Numbered from the stretch's first letter, positions 33,348-41,675 are shown. The stretch: DNA of 48,495 bases from Longimicrobiaceae bacterium (GCA_030146875.1 JASLAX010000094.1:1-48495), one strand, 5' to 3'. The notes: a model not told the origin generated them from the letters alone. A program made the numbers and translations.

Positions 33348-33512
33348 CCCCGCCTCCCCGTCGTACTGGATGGTCTTCGCGTGCGACGCATCCTGCCGTC
33401 CGCGCGCGGCGGAGTCAAGCCGACGGAGCGGATTCGGGAGGGGCGGAGAGCGGTACCGGATGGGGGGCATCGGAGCGGAGGCGACCATCCGGCGACGGAA
33501 AGGAGAGGTGGA

Positions 33513-34634
33513 TCAGTGCCAGCGGCGCGGCGTGAGCCCCCACTCCGCGCGGACGGCGTTCTCCACGCGCTCCACCACGTCGTGCTCCTCCATCGTCCGC
33601 CAGAGGAAGCGCAGCTCGTCCGCCGCCGCCACGCGTCCGGTGCCCAGCGCCTCCCGCGTCGCCATCCGCTCCGCCGGAAGGCGGTCGCGGTCGTACTCCG
33701 GGCGCCGCAGCGCCGTCTTCTTCTCCCCACGCACGAGGTTGAGGGCGTGACCCAGCTCGTGGGCGTAGGCCACGAACGCGGGGGTGAGGACGGGATGTCC
33801 GCTGGCCCAGTCCAGGTCGGTCCCCGATGCGTCGCGGTGCCGGAGCGCCGAATCGCGCAGCCCGCGCCGGAGGACGACGCGCGCCTCGATCCCCTCCGCC
33901 GGCCGCCACCCGCGGGGGTCGGACGCATCCTCCACCGCCAGGGCGGCGGCGTCCCACGCGCGCTCCGTCTCGGCGTCCGGGGGATGGTGCAGGCCGGGCG
34001 CCGCGTACGCCGTGTCGTGCCCGTCGTCGGGATGCGCGGGACGCACGTGGATCGCCCGCGGCGCGGACACGACGGCCCGCAGCAGCGCCCGCCCCGCCGG
34101 ACCGGCGAGGATGCGCGCGTGCAGCGCGTCGACCTCTGTCCGGAAGCCCGCCACCCGCTCCACCGGCTCCTCCGCGACTCCCCCCAGCGTCTCCTCGTGC
34201 ACCGTCAGCGCGGACGGGGCTTCGCCTCGCAGCGCCCTCCAGAGCTCGTCGAGCCCGGCCGACTCCGCGGGCGAGAGGTCCGCCCGGTGGGGCGTCCACA
34301 CCCGCCGCCCCTCGGCCACCCCCCGCGCGACCTCTTCCCGGTGCGCCGCCTGGATCGCGTCCAGCGCCCCGCCGATGGCCGTCTGCCACGGGTGCTCCGG
34401 CCGATCGCGGTGGGCGTCGTGCCAGGTGAAGAGGAGCCGCGCCGCCGCATCCAGCCGCGCCAGCGCGTCGTCCGCGCCGCCGTCCTGCGCAGCATCTTCC
34501 GCCTCGACTCCATCCACCTCTCCCGACACGGGGCCGTCCACCAGTGCGGAGATGCGCGCGCGCAATGCTCCCGCGTCCGTGTCTTCCGGCACGGGCGGGA
34601 GGAGGTCGGCGATGGGCGGATCGAGGAGCGGCAT
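33513..34634 (-). CDS. M91-like zinc metallopeptidase
   Basis: A 373-residue protein without a signal peptide. The C-terminal 110 residues carry a zincin motif AYAHELGHALNLVRG (HELGH at 292-296) and then MEEHDVVERVENAVRAEWGLTPRRWH. The last block resembles the E-N-x-x-R-x-E-x-G-x-x-x-R end of M91 peptidases (NleD and polymorphic-toxin relatives). The N-terminal 240 residues have no recognised domain. NleD-type enzymes are injected effectors; no secretion system or immunity gene is visible here, so an effector role is only a possibility. ATG at 34634. Confidence 0.7.
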   Translation of the reverse strand: MPLLDPPIADLLPPVPEDTDAGALRARISALVDGPVSGEVDGVEAEDAAQDGGADDALARLDAAARLLFTWHDAHRDRPEHPWQTAIGGALDAIQAAHREEVARGVAEGRRVWTPHRADLSPAESAGLDELWRALRGEAPSALTVHEETLGGVAEEPVERVAGFRTEVDALHARILAGPAGRALLRAVVSAPRAIHVRPAHPDDGHDTAYAAPGLHHPPDAETERAWDAAALAVEDASDPRGWRPAEGIEARVVLRRGLRDSALRHRDASGTDLDWASGHPVLTPAFVAYAHELGHALNLVRGEKKTALRRPEYDRDRLPAERMATREALGTGRVAAADELRFLWRTMEEHDVVERVENAVRAEWGLTPRRWH

Positions 34635-34800
34635 CGGGCTCCGGGGCAGGGGTGCTGGATCGGCTGCAACATCGTGGCCCCGCCGGGGGCGAGGGGCAGT
34701 CGGCCGGTGGGAGCCCTCGCGCGACGGCGGGCGGGAGGCCCTCACCCGGCGGGCTCGGGCGGCTGGGGTGCGTTGCCGCGGCACCCGTGCGAGCCCGCCA

Positions 34801-34824
34801 CCCTCTCCCACGAGTGGGAGAGGG
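34801..34824. repeat. Dispersed hairpin CCCTCTCCCA/TGGGAGAGGG, copy 2
   Basis: A 10-bp perfect stem (34801-34810 with 34815-34824), loop CGAG, similar to the copies at 30978 and 34960. Confidence 0.7.
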
Positions 34825-34896
34825 AACCCGGATGGTCTCGTGCGGCGGACGCCAGTGGGGCGGCGGGGTGGAGTCCCGCAGGGACGGTCGTGTTAG

Positions 34897-34935
34897 GCAG
34901 CCGGGGGCTTCACGCCCCCGGAACGCGGACGGAGC
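34897..34935 (+). repeat. CCGGGGGC-hairpin repeat, copy A
   Basis: Hairpin CCGGGGGC-TTCAC-GCCCCCGG (34901-34921) plus flanks. The reverse complement recurs at 38980-39021 with few differences, including the AACGCGGACG flank. Confidence 0.75.
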
Positions 34936-34959
34936 CCGAGGCACGCCGACGACCGAGCA

Positions 34960-34983
34960 CCCCTCTCCCTCGTGGGGGAGGGG
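34960..34983. repeat. Dispersed hairpin CCCCTCTCCC/GGGGGAGGGG, copy 3
   Basis: Ten pairs (one G-T), loop TCGT; the flanks GAGCAC before and CCGGGG after match copy 1 at 30978-31002. Confidence 0.7.
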
Positions 34984-35118
34984 CCGGGGTGGGGGGGATT
35001 CGACGCGGACGATGCCGCCAACTCGGCCATCTCACCTTGCCCGCACCGCCGCGGAGTGGATACCCTACCGCGGCACCGCGCCGCGCGCGGTGGGGGGACT
35101 CACCAGGACGGAGGAGCG

Positions 35119-36600
35119 GTGACGGAGGGCACGGCCGAGCGGGTGCGGGTCGCGATCGTCGGCAGCGGCTTCGGGGGGCTGGGCGCGGCGATCCGGCTGA
35201 AGCGCGAGGGGATCCACGACCTGGTGCTGCTGGAGCGAGCGGACGACGTGGGCGGCACCTGGCGCGACAACGTGTACCCGGGGTGCGCCTGCGACGTGCA
35301 GTCGCACCTCTACTCCTTCTCGTTCGCCCCGAACCCGGACTGGAGCCGCACCTTCTCGCGCCAGCCGGAGATCCAGGAGTACCTGCGCCGCGTCGCGCGC
35401 GAGCACGACGTGCTTCGCCACGTCCGCTTCGGCCACGAGGTCACGGGCGCGGCTTGGGACGGGGAAGCGCGCCGCTGGCGGATCGAGACGAGCCGCGGCG
35501 CGTTCGAGGCGCAGGTGCTGGTGATGGCGTCGGGCGCGCTGAGCGATCCCTCCATCCCCGACATCCCCGGCCTCTCCTCGTTCGGCGGCCCGGCCTTCCA
35601 CTCCTCCGCCTGGGACACGTCGTTCGACCCGCGCGGGAAGCGCGTGGCGGTGATCGGCACGGGGGCCTCGGCCATCCAGCTCGTCCCCGAGATCCAGCCG
35701 CAGGTCGAGCGTCTCCTGCTCTTCCAGCGCACCCCGCCCTGGATCCTCCCGCGCCACGACCGCCCCATCCGCCTCGGGGTGCGCCGCTTCTTCCGCCGCG
35801 TGCCCGCGGCGCAGAAGGCGGTGCGCGGGCTGATCTACGCCATGCGCGAGGCGGCGGTCCCCGGCTTCCGGCACCCGAAGGCGATGGCCGTGGTGCAGCG
35901 CATCGCGCGGCGGCACCTGGAGCGCAGCGTTCCCGATCCCGTGCTGCGGGCCCGGCTGACGCCGGACTTCACCATCGGCTGCAAGCGCGTGCTCCTCTCC
36001 AGCGACTACCTTCCCGCACTCACCCGCCCCAACGTGGAGGTGGTGACGGAGGGGATCGCCGAGGTGCGCCCGTCCTCCGTCGTCACCGCGGACGGCGTGG
36101 AGCGGCCGGCCGACGCGATCGTCCTGGCGACGGGGTTCCGGCCCACGGACCCGCCGCTGGGGCCGCACGTGCGGGGGCGCGGCGGGCGCACGCTGGCGGA
36201 GGCGTGGGCGGGGAGCCCGAAGGCGTACCTGGGGAGCACCGTGGCCGGATTCCCCAACCTCTTCCTTCTCCTGGGCCCCAACACCGGGCTGGGCCACACC
36301 TCGGTGGTGTACATGATCGAATCGCAGATCGAGCACCTGGCGGCCGCCCTGCGCCACCTGGACGCGACCGGCGCCGGGGCGCTGGAGCCGAGGGAGGAGG
36401 CGCAGGCCACCTACGTGGCCGGGGTCGACGCGCGGATGCGCGGCACCGTGTGGACATCGGGCGGGTGCGAGAGCTGGTACCTGGACGCCACCGGGCGCAA
36501 CTCCACGCTCTGGCCGGACTTCACCTTCCGCTTCCGGCGGCGCGCGGCCCGGCTCGACGCGCGCGACTACCTAACCATTCCCGCGGCGGAGGACGCGTGA
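35119..36600 (+). CDS. Flavin-containing monooxygenase, Baeyer-Villiger type
   Basis: A 493-residue FAD/NADPH monooxygenase. FAD motif VAIVGSGFGGLGAA (about 10-23), the VGGTWRDNVYPGCACD segment, the BVMO fingerprint FGGPAFHSSAWD near 158-169, and the NADPH motif VAVIGTGASAIQ near 178-189, with ATGFRPTDPP later. Such enzymes insert oxygen next to a ketone to give an ester, or oxidise heteroatoms. GTG at 35119 is preceded by GGAGGAG. The next gene is a lipase/esterase overlapping by 4 nt, which would cleave an ester product; the SDR follows. The trio parallels mymA-lipR-sadH of mycobacteria. Confidence 0.92.
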   Translation: MTEGTAERVRVAIVGSGFGGLGAAIRLKREGIHDLVLLERADDVGGTWRDNVYPGCACDVQSHLYSFSFAPNPDWSRTFSRQPEIQEYLRRVAREHDVLRHVRFGHEVTGAAWDGEARRWRIETSRGAFEAQVLVMASGALSDPSIPDIPGLSSFGGPAFHSSAWDTSFDPRGKRVAVIGTGASAIQLVPEIQPQVERLLLFQRTPPWILPRHDRPIRLGVRRFFRRVPAAQKAVRGLIYAMREAAVPGFRHPKAMAVVQRIARRHLERSVPDPVLRARLTPDFTIGCKRVLLSSDYLPALTRPNVEVVTEGIAEVRPSSVVTADGVERPADAIVLATGFRPTDPPLGPHVRGRGGRTLAEAWAGSPKAYLGSTVAGFPNLFLLLGPNTGLGHTSVVYMIESQIEHLAAALRHLDATGAGALEPREEAQATYVAGVDARMRGTVWTSGGCESWYLDATGRNSTLWPDFTFRFRRRAARLDARDYLTIPAAEDA

Positions 36601-37670
36601 GCCCCGACGGACCCATCCGGCTGGCGGAGCGCTTGGAGCGCGCCGTCGCCTTCGCCCTGGCCCGCCTGCCCGGCCGCGTTCCGGGCCTGCTCTCCGGCGA
36701 GCGCCCGTTCGTGGCCGACGGCGAGGCGATGGACCCGCACGCGCAGCTCGTGCGCGCCCTGCGCCGGCGGAAGGGGGTGCCCGGCCTCTGCGATCCGAGT
36801 CCGGAGGAGGGCAGGGCGCGCTTCCGCCGCGAGACCCTCCTCTTCACCGGTCCGCCGACTCCCGTGGGCTCCGTGCGGGAGATGGAGGTGGACGGGGGCG
36901 CCGGCCCCCTGCGCGCCCGCCACTACGCCCCGGCCGACGCCGGGACGGCGGCGCCGCTGACCGTGTACCTGCACGGCGGCGGGTACGTGATCGGCGACCT
37001 GGACACGCACGACGAGGCGTGCCGCGTCCTCTGCCGCGCGGGGCGGGTCCACGTGGTGAGCGTGGAGTACCGGCTGGCGCCCGAGCACCCGTTCCCGGCG
37101 GGGCTGGACGACGCGCGCGCCGCGCTCCGCTGGGCCCGCGACCACGCGGCGGAGCTGGGCGGGGACCCGCGGAAGGTCGCGATCGGCGGCGACAGCGCCG
37201 GCGCGAACCTGGCCACCGTCGCGGCGCGGCTGGAGGCGCGCGAGGGCACGCCGCCCGACGCGCAGCTCCTCATCTACCCCGTCACCGACTCGGAGACGCG
37301 GAGGCCCTCCCAGGCGCTGTTCGGCGAGGGCTTCTTCCTGAGCCAGGCCGACCGCGACGCCTTCGCGCGGCACTACCTCTCCGGCACCGGCGTGCGCGGC
37401 AGCGACCCGCGCGTCTCTCCCCTGCTGGCGCCGGACCTCTACGGCCTGGCGCCCGCGCTGGTCGTGACCGCCGGCTTCGACCTGCTGCGCGACGAGGGGA
37501 TCGCGTACGCGGAGGCGCTGCGGGCCGCCGGCACGGAGACGCGCCTGCTGTCCGTCCCCGGGCACGGGCACGGCTTCCTGCACATGCTGGGCGTTTCCCC
37601 CGGGGCGCGGGAGGCGATGGTGCGCACCGCGCGGGCGTGGCGCGAGCTGCTGGACGCCCTCCCCGGCTGA
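36597..37670 (+). CDS. Alpha/beta hydrolase of the HSL (hormone-sensitive lipase) family
   Basis: A 357-residue esterase/lipase. The oxyanion motif HGGGYVIGDLDTHD is at about 127-140, the nucleophile elbow GGDSAGANLA near 199-208, the acid in FDLLRDEG and the catalytic His in GHGHGFLHM near 325. It starts with GTG overlapping the monooxygenase stop (GTGA), so the two are translationally coupled. It may hydrolyse the ester made by the monooxygenase; lipid-like esters are also possible. Resembles LipR and related carboxylesterases. Confidence 0.92.
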   Translation: MSPDGPIRLAERLERAVAFALARLPGRVPGLLSGERPFVADGEAMDPHAQLVRALRRRKGVPGLCDPSPEEGRARFRRETLLFTGPPTPVGSVREMEVDGGAGPLRARHYAPADAGTAAPLTVYLHGGGYVIGDLDTHDEACRVLCRAGRVHVVSVEYRLAPEHPFPAGLDDARAALRWARDHAAELGGDPRKVAIGGDSAGANLATVAARLEAREGTPPDAQLLIYPVTDSETRRPSQALFGEGFFLSQADRDAFARHYLSGTGVRGSDPRVSPLLAPDLYGLAPALVVTAGFDLLRDEGIAYAEALRAAGTETRLLSVPGHGHGFLHMLGVSPGAREAMVRTARAWRELLDALPG

Positions 37671-37709
37671 CGCCCTCGCTCCCTCTCACCTGATCCGAAG
37701 GACGGCCGT

Positions 37710-38606
37710 ATGACGTACCGCCTGGCGGGGAAGGTCGTGCTGGTCACCGGTCCCGCCCGCGGCATCGGCGAGGCCACGGCGCGCCGCCTGGCCGCGCGCG
37801 GGTGCCGGCTCTCGCTGGTGGGGATGGAGCCCGAGCGGCTCGCCCGGCTGGCGGAGGAGCTGGGGCCCGAGCACCTCTGGTTCCACTGCGACGTGACGGA
37901 CCAGGCGGCGCTGGAGCGGGCGGTCGCGGGTACGGTGCACGCGGCTGGCGGGATCGACGTGGTGATCGCCAACGCGGGCATCGCCTGCCACGGCACGGTG
38001 GCCGTCGCGCCGGTGGAGGCGCTGGCGCGCACGATCGAGGTGAACCTGACCGGCGTGATCCGCACCGTCTCCGCCACGCTGCCGCACGTCGTCGCCCGCC
38101 GCGGGCACTTCCTGCTCGTCTCGTCCGCCGCCGCGCTGGCGCCGCTTCCCGGGATGTCGGCGTACGCGGCGGCGAAGGTGGGGGTGGAGCACTTCGGCAG
38201 CGTGCTGCGGCTGGAGGTGGCCCACCAGGGTGTGACCGTGGGCGTGGCCCACCCCGCGTGGATCGACACGGACATGGTGCGCGACGTGCGCCGCGAGGTG
38301 GCGGGGTTCGACGCGATGCTGCGGGAGCTGCCGGGGCCCTTCGGCTCGGTGACGACGGTGGAGGAGTGCGCGAGGGCGTTCGTGGAGGGGATCGAGCGGC
38401 GGAGCCGGAAGGTCTGGGTGCCGCGCACGCTGGGCCCCCTCGCCGCCATCCGCCAGCTCTTCTCCAGCCGCGCGGCCGAGGCGCTGACGCGCGGGCGGAT
38501 GCGCGAGCACGTGCCGGTCCTGGAGCGCGACGTCTCCGCCCTGGGCCGCCCTTTCGGGCAGCACAGCGTGGAGAGCGCCCCTCCCGCCGGCGACGGACGC
38601 CGATAG
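37710..38606 (+). CDS. Short-chain dehydrogenase/reductase
   Basis: A 298-residue SDR. Cofactor motif VTGPARGIGEA at 13-23 (TGxxxGIG), N-A-G at about 91-93, catalytic Ser in LVSSAAAL and Tyr/Lys in MSAYAAAKVGVEH. The C-terminal 60 residues extend beyond the classical core, as in SadH-like members. It follows the esterase by 39 bp and closes the monooxygenase-esterase-SDR operon; it likely interconverts an alcohol and the ketone used by the monooxygenase. ATG at 37710. Confidence 0.92.
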   Translation: MTYRLAGKVVLVTGPARGIGEATARRLAARGCRLSLVGMEPERLARLAEELGPEHLWFHCDVTDQAALERAVAGTVHAAGGIDVVIANAGIACHGTVAVAPVEALARTIEVNLTGVIRTVSATLPHVVARRGHFLLVSSAAALAPLPGMSAYAAAKVGVEHFGSVLRLEVAHQGVTVGVAHPAWIDTDMVRDVRREVAGFDAMLRELPGPFGSVTTVEECARAFVEGIERRSRKVWVPRTLGPLAAIRQLFSSRAAEALTRGRMREHVPVLERDVSALGRPFGQHSVESAPPAGDGRR

Positions 38607-38649
38607 CCCGCGCCTCCGCGCACCCCCACGCAGGCGTTCGTGTTTTCTT

Positions 38650-38670
38650 CGGTACGGATCCTGCTATCCA
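38650..38670 (+). promoter_or_regulatory. Extended -10 promoter candidate for the DUF3072 gene
   Basis: TGC-TATCCA (38662-38670) without a clear -35. The 19-bp block 38650-38668 is the same CGGTACG-N3-CCTGCTATC arrangement as in the kinase promoter. Confidence 0.4.
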
Positions 38671-38719
38671 TCCTCCCCAACAGCAACGGCTTACCACCCT
38701 GGCTGGATGGAGGAGACCG

Positions 38720-38941
38720 ATGACGGACCGGAAGACCGCCCGCGACGAGCAGGACGAGGCGGGGCGCATCAAGGATCCCGCCGAGTGGACCACCGGCGAC
38801 GAGCCGATGACCGGGGCCCAGCGCTCGTACCTGCACACGCTGGCCCGCGAGGCCAAGGAGGACGTGGACGACGAGCTCACCAAGGCCGAAGCGGCCAGGA
38901 AGATCGACGAGCTGCAGGAGAAGACCGGCCGGGGGCAGTAG
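38720..38941 (+). CDS. DUF3072 small protein
   Basis: A 73-residue, highly charged protein that matches DUF3072: DPAEWTTGDEPMTGAQRSYL followed by LAREAKEDVDDELTKAEA and IDELQEKTGRG. It is predicted helical and soluble. Function of the family is unknown; members are widespread in soil bacteria. ATG at 38720 has AGGAG at good distance. Its last codons and stop are embedded in a 14-bp hairpin (38923-38954). Confidence 0.9.
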   Translation: MTDRKTARDEQDEAGRIKDPAEWTTGDEPMTGAQRSYLHTLAREAKEDVDDELTKAEAARKIDELQEKTGRGQ

Positions 38942-38954
38942 CCCCCGGCCGGTC
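38923..38954 (+). terminator. Hairpin enclosing the DUF3072 stop codon
   Basis: Stem 38923-38936 with 38941-38954, 14 perfect GC-rich pairs, loop AGTA. The TAG stop starts in the loop and ends in the stem. No T-tract follows. Confidence 0.6.
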
Positions 38955-38979
38955 CGGTTCTGCGTCACCTCGCTGGCGT

Positions 38980-39021
38980 CTCGCTTCGTCCGCGTTCCGG
39001 GGGCGTAAAGCCCCCGGCTGG
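38980..39021 (-). repeat. CCGGGGGC-hairpin repeat, copy B (inverted)
   Basis: Hairpin 38997-39004 with 39010-39017, loop GTAAA. Reverse complement of 34897-34935 with few changes. Confidence 0.75.
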
Positions 39022-39059
39022 CTACTACGTCCTGCCGGACGGAACGGCGGGAGCGCCGG

Positions 39060-39119
39060 AAGCCCAGTCCGCGCAGGCGGACTTCGTGCCTTTCCGAGCC
39101 GCGAATTCATTCGCAGGCG
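39060..39119 (-). repeat. 60-bp dispersed repeat, copy B (inverted)
   Basis: Reverse complement of 30892-30951 with about three mismatches; it lies 40 bp from the CCGGGGGC hairpin repeat. Confidence 0.8.
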
Positions 39120-39162
39120 GTGTGGCGGGCACCGACCTCAGCTGCGGTACCCACCTCCGCTC

Positions 39163-39435
39163 TCACGCTGCGGCGGAGGCGCCCCCCGGCGCGGGAGAGC
39201 CGCGGAGCATCCCGGCGGTGCTGAGATCCTCGTCCAGCTCCGGCCAATGGATCCCGAATCCACCGCCCGATCTCTCCCACTTCGCCCGCTGGGCCGGTGA
39301 CGCGTGCAGAAGGCGCGGATACCACGCGAGCGGCACTGAGATCGTCCTTCCGTCGAGCAGGTCCACGACGAGCAGATCCCCGGTGAAGCGGACGTCCTTC
39401 ACCCGCTCGCCTGCGACTGGACTGGACGCAGTCAT
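39163..39435 (-). CDS. DUF2442 protein
   Basis: A 90-residue protein with the DUF2442 layout: RVKDVRFTGDLLVVDLLDGRTISVPLAWYPRLLHAS, then KWERSGGGFGIHWPELDEDLST, where I-H-W-P-E-L-D-E-D-L is the diagnostic end. DUF2442 proteins often pair with a DUF4160 gene in a toxin-antitoxin-like unit; no DUF4160 is adjacent, so this copy is orphan. ATG at 39435 has AGGGGGAGAGG just upstream. Confidence 0.88.
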   Translation of the reverse strand: MTASSPVAGERVKDVRFTGDLLVVDLLDGRTISVPLAWYPRLLHASPAQRAKWERSGGGFGIHWPELDEDLSTAGMLRGSPAPGGASAAA

Positions 39436-39546
39436 CCTCTCCCCCTGGTTCCTCGCCCTTCGGCCGTCCTGGGCGAGACGCGCGGGCGTCGCGGCCACTC
39501 TCCGCGTTCTCCGCGCCTCCGCGTGAGCCCCTGCTTTCGCCGACGA

Positions 39547-40230
39547 TCAGACGCCCGCCCGTACCGCCGCGACGTCCTCTGCCGCGACGGGAACGGGCGC
39601 GTTTATCTGCCATCTCTGCGAGAACACGCGTGCGAACGAGAAGCCCGCCACCTGCCAGAACCACACGCTCGTCGCCAGGAACCCGACGCCCAGCCCCAGC
39701 AGCCCCACGAACGAGATCGCCAGCGCGGACAGCGCGATGGCCCACGCGTGCCAGTACGCGCGCCCGCCCTGGAAGGCGCGGGCCAGGGCGCGGAAGGGGT
39801 CGTAGATCTCGCGCGGGTCGAAGGCGCGGCAGTAGTGCGTCATGTAGCCGGGGATGGCGACCGTCGCCAGGATCAGCAGGACCGCCGCCGCGGCGGCGAG
39901 CCCCGCCGAGTCGCGGCGCCACGCCCACCAGCCGAGGATGAGGCCGGGCGCGTAGTAGTAGAGCATCCCCGCGAAGGTGATCGCCCCGTGCTTCAGCAGC
40001 GCCGTCCAGCCGCGCCACGACGGCCACGCCTCCTCCCCGTGCATCATCCGGTGCACGAACATCACGCGGTGGCCCATGTTGAGGAGCCACCCCACGCCGG
40101 GAAGAAGGAGCAGCGCCGCGCCGATCAGCACCTCCCTGCGGGCGAGGGGCGTCTGCAGCGGAAAGCGGAAGGCGGTGGCGAACGAGCGGGGGGTGCGCAG
40201 GTCGATGCGCTGCGAGGCGGTGGGTGTCAC
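39547..40230 (-). CDS. DUF4013-like multi-pass membrane protein
   Basis: A 227-residue integral membrane protein with hydrophobic spans near 35-52, 85-100, 108-125 and 165-200. The stretch NMGHRVMFVHRMMHGEEAWPSW fits the G-H-x-x-x-V-x-R-x-x-x-G-E-E-x-x-x-P-x-W block of DUF4013. The function of the family is unknown. The likely start is GTG at 40230, 14 bp after the acyltransferase stop, suggesting a two-gene operon with it. Confidence 0.7.
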   Translation of the reverse strand: MTPTASQRIDLRTPRSFATAFRFPLQTPLARREVLIGAALLLLPGVGWLLNMGHRVMFVHRMMHGEEAWPSWRGWTALLKHGAITFAGMLYYYAPGLILGWWAWRRDSAGLAAAAAVLLILATVAIPGYMTHYCRAFDPREIYDPFRALARAFQGGRAYWHAWAIALSALAISFVGLLGLGVGFLATSVWFWQVAGFSFARVFSQRWQINAPVPVAAEDVAAVRAGV

Positions 40231-40244
40231 GTCGGTCCGGGAGA

Positions 40245-41675
40245 TCAGCCGGCCCAGGCGGGCGCCGGCTCGGGGAGCAGGTGGACGATGGAGTTGGCGT
40301 AGTAGTCCAGCAGGCGCCGCTCGGCGGGAACCGCCGCGTACAGGCCGTCGGCCTCCTGCCGCACCACGCGGCGCAGCAGGAGCATGCGCAGCCCCACCGA
40401 GACGGCGTAGTCGCGGTCGTGGCGGGGCACGTAGACGTGGGCGCCGGCCTCCTCCAGCTCCGCGAGCAGCGTCTGCACGGCGGCCTTCACCTGCAGCTCG
40501 TCCAGGCGCTCGCCGGGGTGGCGGGCGAAGACGGCGGCGACCAGCGGCACCGGCAGCACCGGGATCACCCTGCCCACGGCCTCCATCAGCGTGGCCCCCA
40601 GCGCCTCCACCGCGGCACGGCGCTCGTCGCGGCCGGCGCGGCGCAGGTCCAGGCCGCGCTCGGCGCAGAACGCCCGGACGGAGACCGGCGTGCCGAAGTT
40701 CACGCAGGCGTACCCCAGCCGGTGCCAGCGCCCGGCGGCCATCAGCGCCAGGTTGCTTCCCACGAAGCGCGCGGTGGTCCGCAGCGCCCCTACGATCCCG
40801 GGGCGGGGGCGCTCCGGCTCCAGGTCCAGCAGCAGGGTGCGGTCCTCGAGCGTGCGGTCGTAGTTGATGCCCACGGGCACGAACACCACGTCCCGCCCCT
40901 CGGGGTCGAACGCGCGGAGGACGTAGTCCAGCAGCCCCAGCCTGGGCGCCCGCAGCCTGCCGTCGCGCGACAGGCCGCCCTCGGGGTAGATGGCCTGCGT
41001 GACCCCCGCCGCCGTGGCCATGGCCACGTACCGCTCCAGCACCCGCCGGTACAGCTCGTTCCCCGACCCGCGGCGGATGAAGTAGCCCCCCATCGAGCGC
41101 ACGAGCTGCTGCAGCGGCCAGACGCGCGCCCACTCGCCCACCGCGTACGAGAGCGCCGCGCGGCTCATGGCCAGGTACGCCACCAGCACGTAGTCCATGT
41201 TGCTGCGGTGGTTCATCACGAACACCACCGTGGCCCCGCGCGCGGCGGAGAGCCCCTCCTCGTCGGCGTAGCCCAGGCGCACGCGGTACAGCAGGCGCGC
41301 CACGCGGCGGGCCAGCCAGTATCCCAGGCGGAAGTAGGCGTACGCGTTGAAGGCGGGGACGATCTCGCGCGCGTATCGCTCCACGCGGCGCATGGCCACC
41401 TCGCGCGGCATCCCCGTCTCCACCGCGTGGGCGGCGGCGGCCTCCACCACGCGGGGGTCCCACGTCAGGCGGTCGATCAGGACGCGGCGGCGCGTCTGCG
41501 TGAAGGCGGGAAGCTCGATGCGGAGGCGGGAGCTCAGCTCCTCGATCACCCGGTTGGTGCGCTGTCGCACGAACCAGCGCGCCCCGGGCACCAGCAGGCG
41601 CTCCAGCACCGCCCACCCCGCCAGCACCGCCAGCAGGGCGACGAGCCAGAGGGGCAGGGCGACCGGGGTGCCCAC
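40245..41675 (-). CDS. Glycerol-3-phosphate/1-acylglycerol-3-phosphate acyltransferase family protein
   Basis: A 476-residue membrane-associated acyltransferase of the PlsB/PlsC superfamily. An N-terminal span (7-25) is followed by the catalytic motif V-M-N-H-R-S-N-M-D-Y (H-x4-D) near 155, the GGYFIRRGSG motif, and IYPEGGLSRDGR near 230-241 as acyl-acceptor site. The length and the long C-terminal domain are closer to PlsB than PlsC, though well short of E. coli PlsB (807). It should acylate a glycerophosphate in phospholipid or storage-lipid synthesis. Start is GTG at 41675 with no clear Shine-Dalgarno. Confidence 0.85.
   Translation of the reverse strand: MGTPVALPLWLVALLAVLAGWAVLERLLVPGARWFVRQRTNRVIEELSSRLRIELPAFTQTRRRVLIDRLTWDPRVVEAAAAHAVETGMPREVAMRRVERYAREIVPAFNAYAYFRLGYWLARRVARLLYRVRLGYADEEGLSAARGATVVFVMNHRSNMDYVLVAYLAMSRAALSYAVGEWARVWPLQQLVRSMGGYFIRRGSGNELYRRVLERYVAMATAAGVTQAIYPEGGLSRDGRLRAPRLGLLDYVLRAFDPEGRDVVFVPVGINYDRTLEDRTLLLDLEPERPRPGIVGALRTTARFVGSNLALMAAGRWHRLGYACVNFGTPVSVRAFCAERGLDLRRAGRDERRAAVEALGATLMEAVGRVIPVLPVPLVAAVFARHPGERLDELQVKAAVQTLLAELEEAGAHVYVPRHDRDYAVSVGLRMLLLRRVVRQEADGLYAAVPAERRLLDYYANSIVHLLPEPAPAWAG

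Larger units (their letters stand above)
34635..35118. other. Divergent gap with a dispersed-repeat island
   Basis: No supported gene. It holds hairpin repeats at 34801-34824 and 34960-34983 (CCCTCTCCC type) and a CCGGGGGC hairpin at 34901-34921. The last 20 bp contain the GGAGGAG ribosome-binding site of the monooxygenase gene. Confidence 0.6.

Noticed and set aside
32859..35118. Plus-strand frame that continues into the esterase reading frame
   Set aside because: Antisense to the M91-like and transglutaminase-like genes; low complexity throughout.
39163..39435. DUF2442 gene as half of a toxin-antitoxin pair
   Set aside because: No DUF4160 or other partner gene is adjacent; the neighbours are a membrane protein and a repeat island.
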